DNA of 64,000 bases from Actinomadura rubteroloni (GTDB taxonomy: Bacteria; Actinomycetota; Actinomycetes; Streptosporangiales; Streptosporangiaceae): NCBI RefSeq assembly GCF_002911665.1, contig NZ_MTBP01000001.1:186001-250000 (forward strand). Reading direction: 5' to 3'. The notes beneath the pieces were generated by a model that searched no databases, had not been told where the DNA came from, and was given only the letters and a program-made list of their open reading frames with translations. This document shows, piece after piece, positions 49,656 through 59,179 of this stretch (position 1 is its first letter; each line of letters opens with the position of its first letter). Both the position numbers and the translations under genes were made by a program.

Positions 49656-52600
49656 TTGTCCTCTCCCCCCATGACCAAGAAGAGACGCAGACCTCTCGCC
49701 GTCCTCGCCGCGCTGGCGCTCGCCGCCTCCGGCCTGGCGGCCCCGCACGCCGCCGCCGCGCCGACGCCGAAGCTCGCGCCCGGCTACGACTTCTCGCGGG
49801 AGAAGGGCGGGCCGGGCACGCACGGACCGCTGTCGAAGAACTTCTCCACGAACACGATCAAGGTGAAGTTCCGCACGGAGCGTCAGGTCCGCCTGCGTTC
49901 CGGACGGTTCTCCGCGTCCGCTTCGTCGGACACCGCGCAGATTCGGAAGATCCTCGCGGACTACCCCGGCGCCACGATCCGTCCCCTGTCGAGCAGGCCG
50001 GAGAAGGCCATCAGCGACGAGCGGGCTCGGCTGGAGAAGCGCAGCGGCCGGGCGCTCCCGGACCTGAACTCCTGGTTCGTCATCACGGTGCCGAAGGGCA
50101 TCGAGACCCTGCTCAGCCGACTGAACGCGCTTCCTTCCGTCGAACTCGCCCGTGCCGCGTCGAAGTCGACGCCCGCCGACGAGACGTTCCGGCCCGCTCA
50201 GCTTTACCGCAACGCGGTCGGCGCGGCTGCCGGGACCGGGCTCGACGTCGACGCCATCAACTCGGTGCCCGGCGGAAAGGGCGACGACGTCACCGTCGCC
50301 GACGCCGAGGGGGTCCAGTCGCTGCTCGTCGCGTACCGTTTCGGTGCCGTCGCGGCCGGGACCGCGCACAGCGTGCTCGTTGATCAGGACGGGTTCGTCT
50401 GGGCGACCGGCTCGAACGACAACGGCCAGCTCGGCGACGGAACCAAGACCAACAGCAAGATCGTCCGGAAGGTCGCGGGGCTGAGCGACGTCAAGGCCGT
50501 CGCCGCCGCAGGCGACTACACCGTCGCGCTCACGAACAGCGGCACGGTCTGGGCGTGGGGCGACAACGCGAACGGCCAGCTCGGCAACGGGACGACGACC
50601 GACAGCCCCACTCCCGTCCAGGTCACGGGCCTCCTGAATGCCACGGCGATCTCGGCGGGTCCGGACGGACACGTTCTCGCGGTCCTTTCCAGCGGCCAGG
50701 TCAAAGCCTGGGGGGCCAACGGGTCGGGGCAACTCGGCGACGGAACGACGACCCAGCGGACGAGCCCGGTGACCGTCGCCGGGCTGAGCGGTGTGGCCAC
50801 GGGATTCGGAGCCGTCGGCGCCGGGAACGGCCACTCGCTGGCGGTCCTGGCCGACGGCCGGGTCCAGGCATGGGGCGGCAACGCCTCCGGCCAGCTCGGG
50901 GACGGCACGACGACCGGCCACCTCGCCCCGGCGAATGTGACGGGGATCAGCGATGCCAAGCAGGTAGCCGCCGGAGGCGCGCACAGCCTCGCTCTCACCT
51001 CGGCGGGAGCGGTCCGCGCGTGGGGGGCCAACCAGCTCGGCCAGCTCGGCGACGGAACGACGACGAGCCGCCTCACGCCGGTCAACATCTCGCTTTCCGA
51101 GAAGGCGACGAGCGTCGCCGCCGGAAGCACCAACAGCGCCGCGACGACTTACGATGCCGTCACAGGCGATGGCACCGGAAATATTTGGGTGTGGGGCGAC
51201 AACAGTTACGGCCAGGTCGGAAACGGCACGACCACGAATGCCGCGACCCCCGCACAGGTCTCTGGCATCGGGGCGGTGTTCAGCGTCGCCCTCGGAGCGC
51301 GCCATTCCGTTGCCGACTCCTACTTCGGATTCACGGTGTGGGGCTCGAACTCCGTCGGACAGTTCGGCACCGGCGACACGACGAGCCACCTCGACCCGAA
51401 ACTCGCCGAGCTCGCTCTCAGTTCGTGGAACACCTGCCATGAGGAGTTCACCAATCGCCCCGCTATTGCCGGGCCACCGGTCATCGTCCCGCCGGTGGCA
51501 GGGAATACTTGTGCGGGTACTTCAAGTCAAGTCGAGCACGGCACGGCCGTAGCCAGCATCATCGGTGCGCGCGCCGACAACAATGCCGGCATCGCCGGCA
51601 TTGCGCCGAACACCCATCTCCAGTTGACGTTGGAAAGCCACCTGAGCGAGTCGATCGCCGCACTCCATCCCGGCGATGTCCTGCTCTATGAAACACACGC
51701 CGGTGGCACCCTTAACGGACTCTACCCCAAAGAACTCGAGCCTGACACATATGCACTCACCCAAATCGCTGTCGCGAACGGAATCACCGTAGTCGAAGTT
51801 GCCGGCAACGGTGGAAAGAACCTCGACGACCCGGCCGACTTCGACGCGCATACCATCATGGGCCGCCCCGACTCCGGCGCTATCATGGTGGGAGCGGGTG
51901 CACCGCCCAGCCCTAGCGGAACCAATTGCCTCGGCGCCAATCCACCAGTGGAACGGTCGGCTATCAACCTCTCTTGGTGGGGGTCCAATTATGGATCGCG
52001 CGTGGACGTTCAGGCGTACGGCTCGTGCGTCGCGGCGGCGGGCACGCTCACTTACCGTGATCTGACGTCGAACGTGAACGACCCGAACAAGGTCTACAGA
52101 AGCATGTTCAACGGCACGTCCAGTGCCAGCGCGATCATGGCGGGTGCGGTCGCGACGGTTCAGGGAGTGGCGAAGAAGTACGGCGGCCCGCTGGAGCCCG
52201 CTCAGGTCCGGCAGATCCTCAAGCAGACCGGCACCCCGCAGGCTCCGGGCGACACCCGGCACATCGGGCCGCAGCCGAACCTGCGCGCCGTCGTGAGCTA
52301 TCTGCGGGGTGGGCTTGCTGTGGGGAGCAGCCATGCGATCTCGGTGCGGAATGACGGGAGTGTGTGGGCTTGGGGGCTCAACTCCAGTGGGCAGCTCGGG
52401 AACGGGACCACCGTCAACAGCACCTCGGGGGTGCAGGTCTCCGGGTTGAGCGGTGTCGTGCGGGCGCCCGGGGCTGTCGCGGCCGGGCAGAACCATTCGT
52501 TGGCCGTCCGGGCTGATGGGACTGTTTGGGCTTGGGGGGCCAACGGGTCGGGGCAGCTCGGGAACGGAAGTACCGCCAACAGTTCCGTGCCCGTCCAGGT

Positions 52601-53378
52601 CAGTGGGTTGACCGGGGTCAAGGCGGTCGCGGCGGGGCTCAGTTTCTCACTCGCGCTCAAGAGTGACGGGACTGTTTGGGCTTGGGGGGCCAACGCTTCC
52701 GGGCAGCTCGGGAACGGGTCCACGACCGGGAGTTCCACGCCGGTTCAGGTCAGTGGGATCAGTGATACCGCCGTCATCGGGGCCGGGTCTTCGCATGGGC
52801 TCGCCGTTCGGGCGGACGGGACGGTCAAAGCCTGGGGCGCCAACTCCAACGGGCAACTCGGGAACGGGTCGAACACCAACAGCAGTACGCCCGTCAGCGT
52901 TTCCGGGTTGAGCGGGGTTTCCACGTGGGCCGGGTCGCTTGCGGGTGGATTCGCCCATTCGGTCGCGCTGCTCGCGGACGGGACCGTTCGCGCTTGGGGG
53001 CTCAACAATTACGGGCAGCTCGGGAACGGGTCCACGACCTCCAGCAACATCCCCGTCACCGTCAGCGGGCTTACCGGTGTCGCCACGGTCGGGGCCGGTG
53101 GGTGGCACAGTGTCGCCTCCGGGACGTCCGGGGTGTCCAAGGCGTGGGGGATGAACACCAGCGGGCAGCTCGGGGACGGGTCCACCACGAGCAGTTCGAC
53201 GCCCGTCGTCGTCAGCGACTGGGGGCCGCTCGCGGGTGTCGCGGCCGGCGGGAGCTCCACGACCGGCACCACTCCGGCCGGGACCGTCTTCGCCTGGGGG
53301 CTCAACTCCTCCGGGCAGCTCGGGGACGGGACGACCACGAATCGCAGCACGCCCGTCTTCGTCAACGACCTTCCGTGA
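49656..53378 (+). CDS. S8 protease with inserted and C-terminal RCC1 propellers, copy 2
   Basis: A 1240-residue paralog of the preceding gene, TTG start with CAGGAGG upstream and the same MSSPP N-terminus. The signal peptide ends near PHAAAA. Protease pieces are DDVTVADAE (D216, E218), a seven-blade RCC1 insert (about 229-589), SWNTCHEEF (W591), VEHGTAVASIIGA (His628), VVEVAGNGG (Asn718) and FNGTSSASA (Ser822). The C-terminal propeller runs from about 885. Base usage changes inside the gene: about 51160-52000 is AT-richer, and from about 52310 to the end codons shift to GGG, GTT and TTG, unlike copies 1 and 4. This suggests a mosaic origin. Only 80 bases separate it from copy 1. Confidence 0.85.
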   Translation: MSSPPMTKKRRRPLAVLAALALAASGLAAPHAAAAPTPKLAPGYDFSREKGGPGTHGPLSKNFSTNTIKVKFRTERQVRLRSGRFSASASSDTAQIRKILADYPGATIRPLSSRPEKAISDERARLEKRSGRALPDLNSWFVITVPKGIETLLSRLNALPSVELARAASKSTPADETFRPAQLYRNAVGAAAGTGLDVDAINSVPGGKGDDVTVADAEGVQSLLVAYRFGAVAAGTAHSVLVDQDGFVWATGSNDNGQLGDGTKTNSKIVRKVAGLSDVKAVAAAGDYTVALTNSGTVWAWGDNANGQLGNGTTTDSPTPVQVTGLLNATAISAGPDGHVLAVLSSGQVKAWGANGSGQLGDGTTTQRTSPVTVAGLSGVATGFGAVGAGNGHSLAVLADGRVQAWGGNASGQLGDGTTTGHLAPANVTGISDAKQVAAGGAHSLALTSAGAVRAWGANQLGQLGDGTTTSRLTPVNISLSEKATSVAAGSTNSAATTYDAVTGDGTGNIWVWGDNSYGQVGNGTTTNAATPAQVSGIGAVFSVALGARHSVADSYFGFTVWGSNSVGQFGTGDTTSHLDPKLAELALSSWNTCHEEFTNRPAIAGPPVIVPPVAGNTCAGTSSQVEHGTAVASIIGARADNNAGIAGIAPNTHLQLTLESHLSESIAALHPGDVLLYETHAGGTLNGLYPKELEPDTYALTQIAVANGITVVEVAGNGGKNLDDPADFDAHTIMGRPDSGAIMVGAGAPPSPSGTNCLGANPPVERSAINLSWWGSNYGSRVDVQAYGSCVAAAGTLTYRDLTSNVNDPNKVYRSMFNGTSSASAIMAGAVATVQGVAKKYGGPLEPAQVRQILKQTGTPQAPGDTRHIGPQPNLRAVVSYLRGGLAVGSSHAISVRNDGSVWAWGLNSSGQLGNGTTVNSTSGVQVSGLSGVVRAPGAVAAGQNHSLAVRADGTVWAWGANGSGQLGNGSTANSSVPVQVSGLTGVKAVAAGLSFSLALKSDGTVWAWGANASGQLGNGSTTGSSTPVQVSGISDTAVIGAGSSHGLAVRADGTVKAWGANSNGQLGNGSNTNSSTPVSVSGLSGVSTWAGSLAGGFAHSVALLADGTVRAWGLNNYGQLGNGSTTSSNIPVTVSGLTGVATVGAGGWHSVASGTSGVSKAWGMNTSGQLGDGSTTSSSTPVVVSDWGPLAGVAAGGSSTTGTTPAGTVFAWGLNSSGQLGDGTTTNRSTPVFVNDLP

Positions 53379-53419
53379 CGTGAACGGGTCGAGCGGCCTG
53401 TCCTGACGGACGTCCGATG

Positions 53420-53451
53420 ACGCCTCCCGGCTCGTGCGAGCCGGGAGGCGT
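53420..53451 (+). terminator. Shared-family hairpin (15-bp stem)
   Basis: Same 30-base perfect hairpin as at 45491, here extended by one A-T pair, 42 bases after the stop of S8-RCC1 gene 2. Confidence 0.84.
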
Positions 53452-53772
53452 TCGTGTTTCCGGGGGCGGATCACCTCGCCGCCGCGATGCCCACGCCGAC
53501 ATTGTTCTCCGACGAAATAATCGACCACTTGCGGACGCTCGCATTTTTCTCCATTTCTGCTAATTTGAAAAATTGGGCTATTGGTGTCTAAAACCACGAC
53601 CGGCCGTGTGCGCATCGCTACCGAACAGTATTTTCTGGCACTTTCCGACAAGATCGACGAAACCCTCGGAACACAAGGGCACCGACCGGTCGTCTCCGTC
53701 ACTTCACCTGTGAAGCTATTGGTCTAATGTAATGGTGTTTTCCCAGGAAGATGCCACTACAGGAGGCCGAGC
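53452..53772 (+). promoter_or_regulatory. Long upstream region of S8-RCC1 gene 3, duplicate of that of gene 1
   Basis: Colinear with 45521-45843. Candidate -10 TAATGT follows TTCACC by 16 bases; the TTCAC-CT-GTGAA inverted repeat is perfect here and decayed upstream of gene 1. AT-rich islands are shared at the same positions, which argues against simple drift of useless spacer. Confidence 0.65.
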
Positions 53773-56700
53773 TTGTCCTCTCCCCCCGTCATCGGACCGT
53801 CACAGAAAAGCAGACGCAGACCTCTCGCCGTGCTCACGGCGCTGGTCCTCGCGGCGTCTGGACTCGCGGCCCCTGGCGCTGCCGCCGATTCTCAGCCGAA
53901 AACGAAGGCGCTGTACGACCACGGCCGGGACAAAGGGCGGCTGCCCGGTACGAAGGCTCCGCTGCCTGCGGGTTTCTCGACCACCCAGCTCGAAGTGAAA
54001 TTCCGGTCCGATCGGACGGTGCGCGTTCGCGGCGGGCGGCCCGTGGCCGAGAAGCCCGAGGACGCCAAGGCGATCCAGAAGCTCTTGAAAGAGCATCCGG
54101 GCGCTTGGATGCGGCCGCTGACGTCTCGGCCGGAGGCGGAGATCACCGCCCAGCGGGTCAAGGCGGAGAAGCGTACGGGCCGGTCTCTCCCCGATCTCAA
54201 TTCGTGGTTCGTCATCAGCGATCCCGGCGGCATCGAGGGGCTGCTGACAGAACTCAACCGGCTACCGTCCGTGGAGATCGCGCAGGCCCGGCCGAAGACG
54301 AAACCGACCACCGAGCCGTTGCAGTGGCGGCAGGTCTACCGCAATGCCGCGGGCGCGGCGACCGGCACCGGAGTGGACGCGGACGCCGCCAATTCCCTCC
54401 CCGGAGGCAAGGGCGACGGGGTCACCGTCTACGACATCGAAGGCGAAGGGGAGTTGCTGCCCGTCGCGACGACGCGGGGGTCGGTGGCGGCGGGCGACAA
54501 GCATTCGTTGTGGCTGGACGGCGAACCGACCCCTTCGGTGTGGGCTTTCGGCGACAACGGCAAAGGCCAGCTCGGCGACGGCACCACCACCGCGCGGAAG
54601 GTCATGGTCAAGCTGCCGGGGCTGACGGGGGTCAAGGCGCTCGCGGCGGCCGGGAACTACTCGCTGGCGTTGAAGAGCGACGGGACCGTGTGGGCGTGGG
54701 GTGAGAACACGCACGGTCAGCTCGGCGACGGCACCACCACCGAACGCCACACCCCCGTCCAGGTGACCGGGATCAGCACCGCCGTCGCCGTCAGCGCGGG
54801 CATCGACGGCCATGCGCTCGCCGTGCTGGCGGACGGCACGGTCAAGGCGTGGGGCAACAACGACCACAGCCAGCTCGGCGACGGGACCACGACCGACCGG
54901 CCGACCCCGGTGACGGCCCTGACCGGCGCGTCCCCGGCGTACGGCGCGGTCGCGGCCGGTGGCGGGCACTCGGTCGCGATCCTGGCCGGGGGCACGATCA
55001 AGGCCTGGGGCCGCAACGACCACGGGCAGCTCGGGAACTCCACGACCACCGATTCCCCCACGCCGGTGACGGTCACCGGCCTGTCGACCGCCTCGACCGT
55101 CGCGGCGGGGAGCCTGCACACGCTCGCGTCGCTGGCCGACGGGACCGTCCGCTCCTGGGGGGACAACAGCCGCAAGCAGCTCGGTGCCGCCACCAGCGGT
55201 GACGCGACGGCCCCGATCACCGTGACGAGCTGGCAGATGACCAATGTCAGCAAGGTGCTGGCGAACGCCTTCAACAGCGCCGCCGCGGCGAACGATTCCC
55301 TGCCCATCGTGTGGGGCGCCAACGAGAGCGGGCAGCTCGGCGACGGAACCACGACCGACCGGCTCGCGCCCGCCTTCACCTATTCGAGCGCGACGAACGT
55401 TCCGCTGGCGCTCGGCGCGCACCACGCCTTCCTGGCCGACCGCACGCAGCGCGCGGGCGCCTGGGGCGCTAACGACGCGGGACAGTTGGGCGACGGCACG
55501 ACCATCAACCGAACACGACCCGCGTACGTCCAGCACTATCTGCACCCCATCAACACCTGTCACGAAGAGTTCGCCGACCGGCCGGCGGTCGCGGGACCGA
55601 TCGGATCGGTGGGCCCGAAGCTCACCGGCCTTTGCGACAGCACCGAATCGACCTTTCATGCCACCGCCGTCGCGAGCATCATCGGCGCGGACGACGAGAA
55701 CGGTGTCGGCCTGGCCGGGATCGCTCCCCACGCCGCGATCAAATCCGACGGGACCGTGTACCTGGCCGACGCGGTGGCGCAGGCGCAGCCCGGCGACGTG
55801 ATCCTCTACGAGCAGGTGACCTTCGCCAACAACGCCCCTAAGAGCTACCCATTGGAGTGGGAACCGGCGGTCTACGACCTCACGGTCTCGGCGGTCGCGC
55901 ATGGGGTCACCGTCGTCGAACCGGCGTCCAACGACGCCGTCAACCTTGACGACGGCAGCGACCCCAACGCCAAGATCATCATGGACCGGCCCGACTCCGG
56001 TGCGATCATGGTCGGCGCGGGCCAACCCCTCACGTCCGGCGGCAGCACCTGCTACGTGGGTTCAAAGCCGCAGCTCTCGGCCGAGAGCTATTCCACCTAC
56101 GGCACGCGCGTCGATGTCCAAGCCGACGGCAGTTGCGTCTGGGCAGCATCCGTGGACATGCCCAATGGCCACTATCCCGCTTCGGAGACGGACCCCAACA
56201 AGTTCTACACGGAGGCGTTCAGCGGGACTTCCTCGGCCAGCGCGATCATCGCGGGCACGGTGGCGGCGCTCCAGGGCGTGGCCAAGAACTACGGCCAGGT
56301 CCTCGCCCCCGGCCGGGTGCGCGACCTCCTCAAGCAGACCGGCACGCCGCAGCCCGCCGGCGACCCGCATCACGTCGGCCCCAAGCCGAACCTGCGGGCG
56401 GCCATCACCTACCTGCGCGGCGGCATCGCCAGCGGTGAACGGAATTCGCTGGGCGTCAAGAACGACGGGACGGTGTGGGCCTGGGGCGAGAACGACACCG
56501 GACAGCTCGGTGACGGGACCACCACCGACCGCCCCACGCCCGTCCAGGTCACGGGGCTGACAGGAGTGCGGCGGGGTCCGGGCGCGGTCGCGACGGGTTA
56601 CGGCGGCCACTCCCTCGCCGTCAAAGCGGACGGCACGGTGTGGGCCTGGGGCTCGAACTCCTCCGGCCAGCTCGGCGACGGTACGACCACCAGCCGCACC

Positions 56701-57483
56701 ACGCCCGCCCAGGTACCGGGATTGAACGGCGTCGTCGCCGTGGCCGCCGGTTCCAACTGCTCTTTGGCGCTCAAGGCGGACGGCACCGTCTGGGGCTGGG
56801 GCTCGAACGCCGCCGGGCAGCTCGGCGACGGCACCACCACGCAGCGCCTCACTCCCGTCCAGGCGAGCGGCCTGACCGGTGTCAAGGCGATCGCGGCCCG
56901 CTCCAACCACGCGCTGGCGGTGCTGTCCGACGGGACGGTCCGCAGTTGGGGGAACATGTATTACAACGGCGTCAGCGACACCCACCTCGTCCCCACGACG
57001 GTCAGCGGCCTCACCGGCGTGGCCACCTGGCCCGGTTCCGTCGCCGCCGGAACCCAGCACAGTGTCGTGACCAAGGACGATGGCACCGTCTGGGGCTGGG
57101 GCGAGAACGGCCGCGGCCAGCTCGGCGACGGGACGACGACCTCCCGTTCGGCTCCCGTCCAGGCCACCGGCCTGACCGGAGTCGCCGCGGTGGGCGCGGG
57201 CGCGTGGACGTCTTTCGCGACCAAGGCCAATGGAACCGTGTCCGCCTGGGGATACAACGGCAATGGCCAGCTCGGCCTCGGCACCACCCAGACTCCGGTC
57301 ACCACCCCGACCGCCCTCACCGGCATGACCGCGGGTTCGGGAATCACCGGCGGCGATTACCACACGCTCGCCGTCCAGCCCAACGGGACCATTTACGCCT
57401 GGGGTTCCAATTACAGTGGCCAGCTCGGCGACGGCACCACCACCAACCGGCCCAGCCCGGGGACGGTGATCGGCACTCCCTGA
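53773..57483 (+). CDS. S8 protease with inserted and C-terminal RCC1 propellers, copy 3
   Basis: A 1236-residue paralog, TTG start with AGGAGG upstream, MSSPPVIGPSQKSRRR N-terminus. Protease pieces are DGVTVYDIEGEGE (D221, E223), a seven-blade insert (about 235-591), INTCHEEF (His597 in the motif, Trp replaced), TFHATAVASIIGA (His629, with HAT instead of HGT), VVEPASND (Asn720, G-N replaced by S-N) and FSGTSSASA (Ser820). The C-terminal propeller runs from about 885 to 1236. It is the most diverged copy around the active site yet keeps His, Asn and Ser. Its upstream region is nearly that of copy 1. Confidence 0.84.
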   Translation: MSSPPVIGPSQKSRRRPLAVLTALVLAASGLAAPGAAADSQPKTKALYDHGRDKGRLPGTKAPLPAGFSTTQLEVKFRSDRTVRVRGGRPVAEKPEDAKAIQKLLKEHPGAWMRPLTSRPEAEITAQRVKAEKRTGRSLPDLNSWFVISDPGGIEGLLTELNRLPSVEIAQARPKTKPTTEPLQWRQVYRNAAGAATGTGVDADAANSLPGGKGDGVTVYDIEGEGELLPVATTRGSVAAGDKHSLWLDGEPTPSVWAFGDNGKGQLGDGTTTARKVMVKLPGLTGVKALAAAGNYSLALKSDGTVWAWGENTHGQLGDGTTTERHTPVQVTGISTAVAVSAGIDGHALAVLADGTVKAWGNNDHSQLGDGTTTDRPTPVTALTGASPAYGAVAAGGGHSVAILAGGTIKAWGRNDHGQLGNSTTTDSPTPVTVTGLSTASTVAAGSLHTLASLADGTVRSWGDNSRKQLGAATSGDATAPITVTSWQMTNVSKVLANAFNSAAAANDSLPIVWGANESGQLGDGTTTDRLAPAFTYSSATNVPLALGAHHAFLADRTQRAGAWGANDAGQLGDGTTINRTRPAYVQHYLHPINTCHEEFADRPAVAGPIGSVGPKLTGLCDSTESTFHATAVASIIGADDENGVGLAGIAPHAAIKSDGTVYLADAVAQAQPGDVILYEQVTFANNAPKSYPLEWEPAVYDLTVSAVAHGVTVVEPASNDAVNLDDGSDPNAKIIMDRPDSGAIMVGAGQPLTSGGSTCYVGSKPQLSAESYSTYGTRVDVQADGSCVWAASVDMPNGHYPASETDPNKFYTEAFSGTSSASAIIAGTVAALQGVAKNYGQVLAPGRVRDLLKQTGTPQPAGDPHHVGPKPNLRAAITYLRGGIASGERNSLGVKNDGTVWAWGENDTGQLGDGTTTDRPTPVQVTGLTGVRRGPGAVATGYGGHSLAVKADGTVWAWGSNSSGQLGDGTTTSRTTPAQVPGLNGVVAVAAGSNCSLALKADGTVWGWGSNAAGQLGDGTTTQRLTPVQASGLTGVKAIAARSNHALAVLSDGTVRSWGNMYYNGVSDTHLVPTTVSGLTGVATWPGSVAAGTQHSVVTKDDGTVWGWGENGRGQLGDGTTTSRSAPVQATGLTGVAAVGAGAWTSFATKANGTVSAWGYNGNGQLGLGTTQTPVTTPTALTGMTAGSGITGGDYHTLAVQPNGTIYAWGSNYSGQLGDGTTTNRPSPGTVIGTP

Positions 57484-57507
57484 GCGCCTGATTCCTGCGG
57501 ACGCGTC

Positions 57508-57537
57508 CGCCTCCCGGCTCGTGCGAGCCGGGAGGCG
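57508..57537 (+). terminator. Shared-family hairpin (14-bp stem)
   Basis: Identical 30-base palindrome to those at 45491 and 53421, 24 bases after the stop of S8-RCC1 gene 3; the next bases TTCGTGTTTCC are also shared with the other copies. Confidence 0.84.
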
Positions 57538-57562
57538 TTCGTGTTTCCGACGGGAAAGAAAA

Positions 57563-57610
57563 GAGGCGCCCCCGTGTTCTCTGATGGGGTCAGGAACATG
57601 GGGGCGCCTC
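57563..57610. terminator. 17-bp hairpin, probably terminating the DUF397 gene
   Basis: GAGGCGCCCCCGTGTTC pairs with GAACATGGGGGCGCCTC with a single non-Watson-Crick pair and a 14-base loop. It lies 15 bases beyond the stop of the minus-strand DUF397 gene. Confidence 0.78.
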
Positions 57611-57624
57611 CCTGCGGGGATGGG

Positions 57625-57810
57625 TCAAATGGCGCGGATGGCCGCCGCGAAGTGGCGGAACTCGGCACGGTCCACCAGCAGCTTCGGGCCTTCCGGGTCC
57701 TTGCTGTCGCGGACCGCCACCGTGCCGGGAACGGTCGCCAACTCGATGCAGTGGTCACCGTTCTGGCCGCTGCGGGACGACTTGCGCCAGCGGAGGTTGT
57801 TCAGGTCCAT
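57625..57810 (-). CDS. DUF397-domain protein
   Basis: A 61-residue protein with the complete DUF397 pattern: LRWRKSSRSGQNGDHCIELA, then VAVRDSKDPEGPKL and a final F-x-x-F-(A)-x-A-I. DUF397 proteins are small actinomycete partners of XRE-type regulators, and several pairs control differentiation and antibiotic production as toxin-antitoxin-like or anti-regulator couples. The ATG overlaps the end of the upstream XRE gene by 10 bases, so translation is coupled. Confidence 0.92.
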   Translation of the reverse strand: MDLNNLRWRKSSRSGQNGDHCIELATVPGTVAVRDSKDPEGPKLLVDRAEFRHFAAAIRAI

Positions 57811-58589
57811 CGCTCCTCAATCACCTTTCGGATAAACACACGCGAGTCCTCAACGTTGAGGGCCCGCGCCTGGAGTATACCGAAGGCTTCGAACTGGCGG
57901 GAGATAATCCCATCTCCCCGAACTGTCTCACCGTCGGCGTTATTCGCCAGGAAGGCGACCGAGGTGTTGTCCGGCTGGGTGGCGATGGCGAACGTCCCAT
58001 CGACGCCCTTGTAGCGGCCGAACGGCGCGACCTGCGTGTAGATTTCCTCGCGCTCGGACAGCACGAGAATGTGTTCGAGCTGCGCACGCATGATCTTGCG
58101 CGACCCGACGCCGCGATAGAACACGCCCTCTTCCATCACCGAGAAGATTTTCGGGGGATGCTCCTGGCCGAGGATCTTGGCCTGCCTGGCCATGCGGGCC
58201 AGCAGCGCGTCCTCCGTGCGCACCAGGGCGCGGGCGTAGTCCTCCGTCTGGAACAGGCCGTTGACGAACATCATGTCCGCCGCGCGCAGGATCTCGGCGG
58301 TGGCCTCGTACTCCTCGAAGTCGGCGAACGCGCGGGGGGACATCGAGTCCGCGACGTACATCTTCCACGCCGCGAGGATCTCGCCGTTGGCCTCCAGGAG
58401 CTCGTCCAGCTTCTCGGCGACCTGGAGCGAGCACTTGTTCTTGCCCTGGAGGATCTGGCCCAGGAAGCCGTTGCTGATCGGGATCATGTCGGCGAGCTGC
58501 TGCCGAGTCCATCCCTTCTGTTCCCGGAACTTGTCGACGCCTTCCCCGAACCGCCGCAGGTTGGGTAGCGGCTTCTTGAGCTGTGCCAT
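57801..58589 (-). CDS. XRE-family regulator with DUF5753-type sensing domain
   Basis: A 262-residue regulator. Residues about 15-70 are an XRE helix-turn-helix: FREQKGWTRQQLADMIPISN, then FLGQILQGKNKCSLQVAEKL. Residues about 85-262 match the DUF5753-like domain found in these actinomycete proteins: DFEEYEATAEILRAADMMFV, GLFQTEDYARAL and the C-terminal SRVFIRKVIEERW. With the overlapping DUF397 gene it forms the familiar Scr/Bld-type two-gene unit. It is divergent from the ATPase gene at 58.7 kb, another frequent neighbour. Confidence 0.92.
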   Translation of the reverse strand: MAQLKKPLPNLRRFGEGVDKFREQKGWTRQQLADMIPISNGFLGQILQGKNKCSLQVAEKLDELLEANGEILAAWKMYVADSMSPRAFADFEEYEATAEILRAADMMFVNGLFQTEDYARALVRTEDALLARMARQAKILGQEHPPKIFSVMEEGVFYRGVGSRKIMRAQLEHILVLSEREEIYTQVAPFGRYKGVDGTFAIATQPDNTSVAFLANNADGETVRGDGIISRQFEAFGILQARALNVEDSRVFIRKVIEERWT

Positions 58590-58735
58590 CTGACCGTTCC
58601 TCCCGATTGAACCGGCCTTAGATGATCACCGGGTACGGCTCCGGTGATCTCGGACTCTGGGTGACATCGACGTCACGCTACGCCCACGGTGTGCGTTGAT
58701 GGAAGTCGTTTCCGCGAATCAATTCGGAGGAATCG

Positions 58736-59179
58736 GTGACGATCATGAAGCAAAGGCCCGCTCCACCCCGCCCGCCCACCGACTTCTCGTCGGTGATCTT
58801 CCATTCCATGCCGGAATCAGCCCAAGATGCCCGAAATTTCGTAACGGCGTGGTTTATGCGGCGCGGATACGACACGTCCACCACCGAGAGCGCGCGACTC
58901 GTCGCCAGCGAATTGGTCACCAACGCCCATCTCCACGCGACTCGCCCCGGTGACCCGATCGACGTCCGCCTCTACCTCAGCGACTTCGGGCCGGTGATCG
59001 AGGTCGCCGACCCGTCCGACCGGATGCCCGCACCGGCCGACGACGGCGACGCCCTCGCCCTGCGCGGGCGCGGCCTCGCGCTCGTCGCGGCGCTCAGCCG
59101 CCGCTGGGGCGCGAACCCGGTCGTCGGCGGCGGCAAGGTCGTCTACGCCGTCCTCGCCGCCGGAAAGGACGACGCGTGA
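58736..59179 (+). CDS. RsbW-like ATP-binding regulatory protein
   Basis: A 147-residue GHKL ATPase: helix SMPESAQDARNFVTAWFMRR, N box ARLVASELVTNAHLHAT, then DPSDRMP and the G2 box LRGRGLALVAALSRRWG. In actinomycetes this family sits beside XRE-DUF397 pairs and is thought to act as a phosphotransfer or anti-sigma-type partner. The GTG at 58736 has GGAGG 5 bases upstream; the ATG at 58745 is the alternative. Divergent promoters lie in 58590-58735. The stop overlaps the next start (GTGA). Confidence 0.88.
   Translation: MTIMKQRPAPPRPPTDFSSVIFHSMPESAQDARNFVTAWFMRRGYDTSTTESARLVASELVTNAHLHATRPGDPIDVRLYLSDFGPVIEVADPSDRMPAPADDGDALALRGRGLALVAALSRRWGANPVVGGGKVVYAVLAAGKDDA

Noticed and set aside
45491-57537. 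Hairpins considered as ends of an insertion sequence or MITE
   Set aside because: They are not paired around a transposase or flanked by target duplications, and each lies directly after a gene in terminator position.
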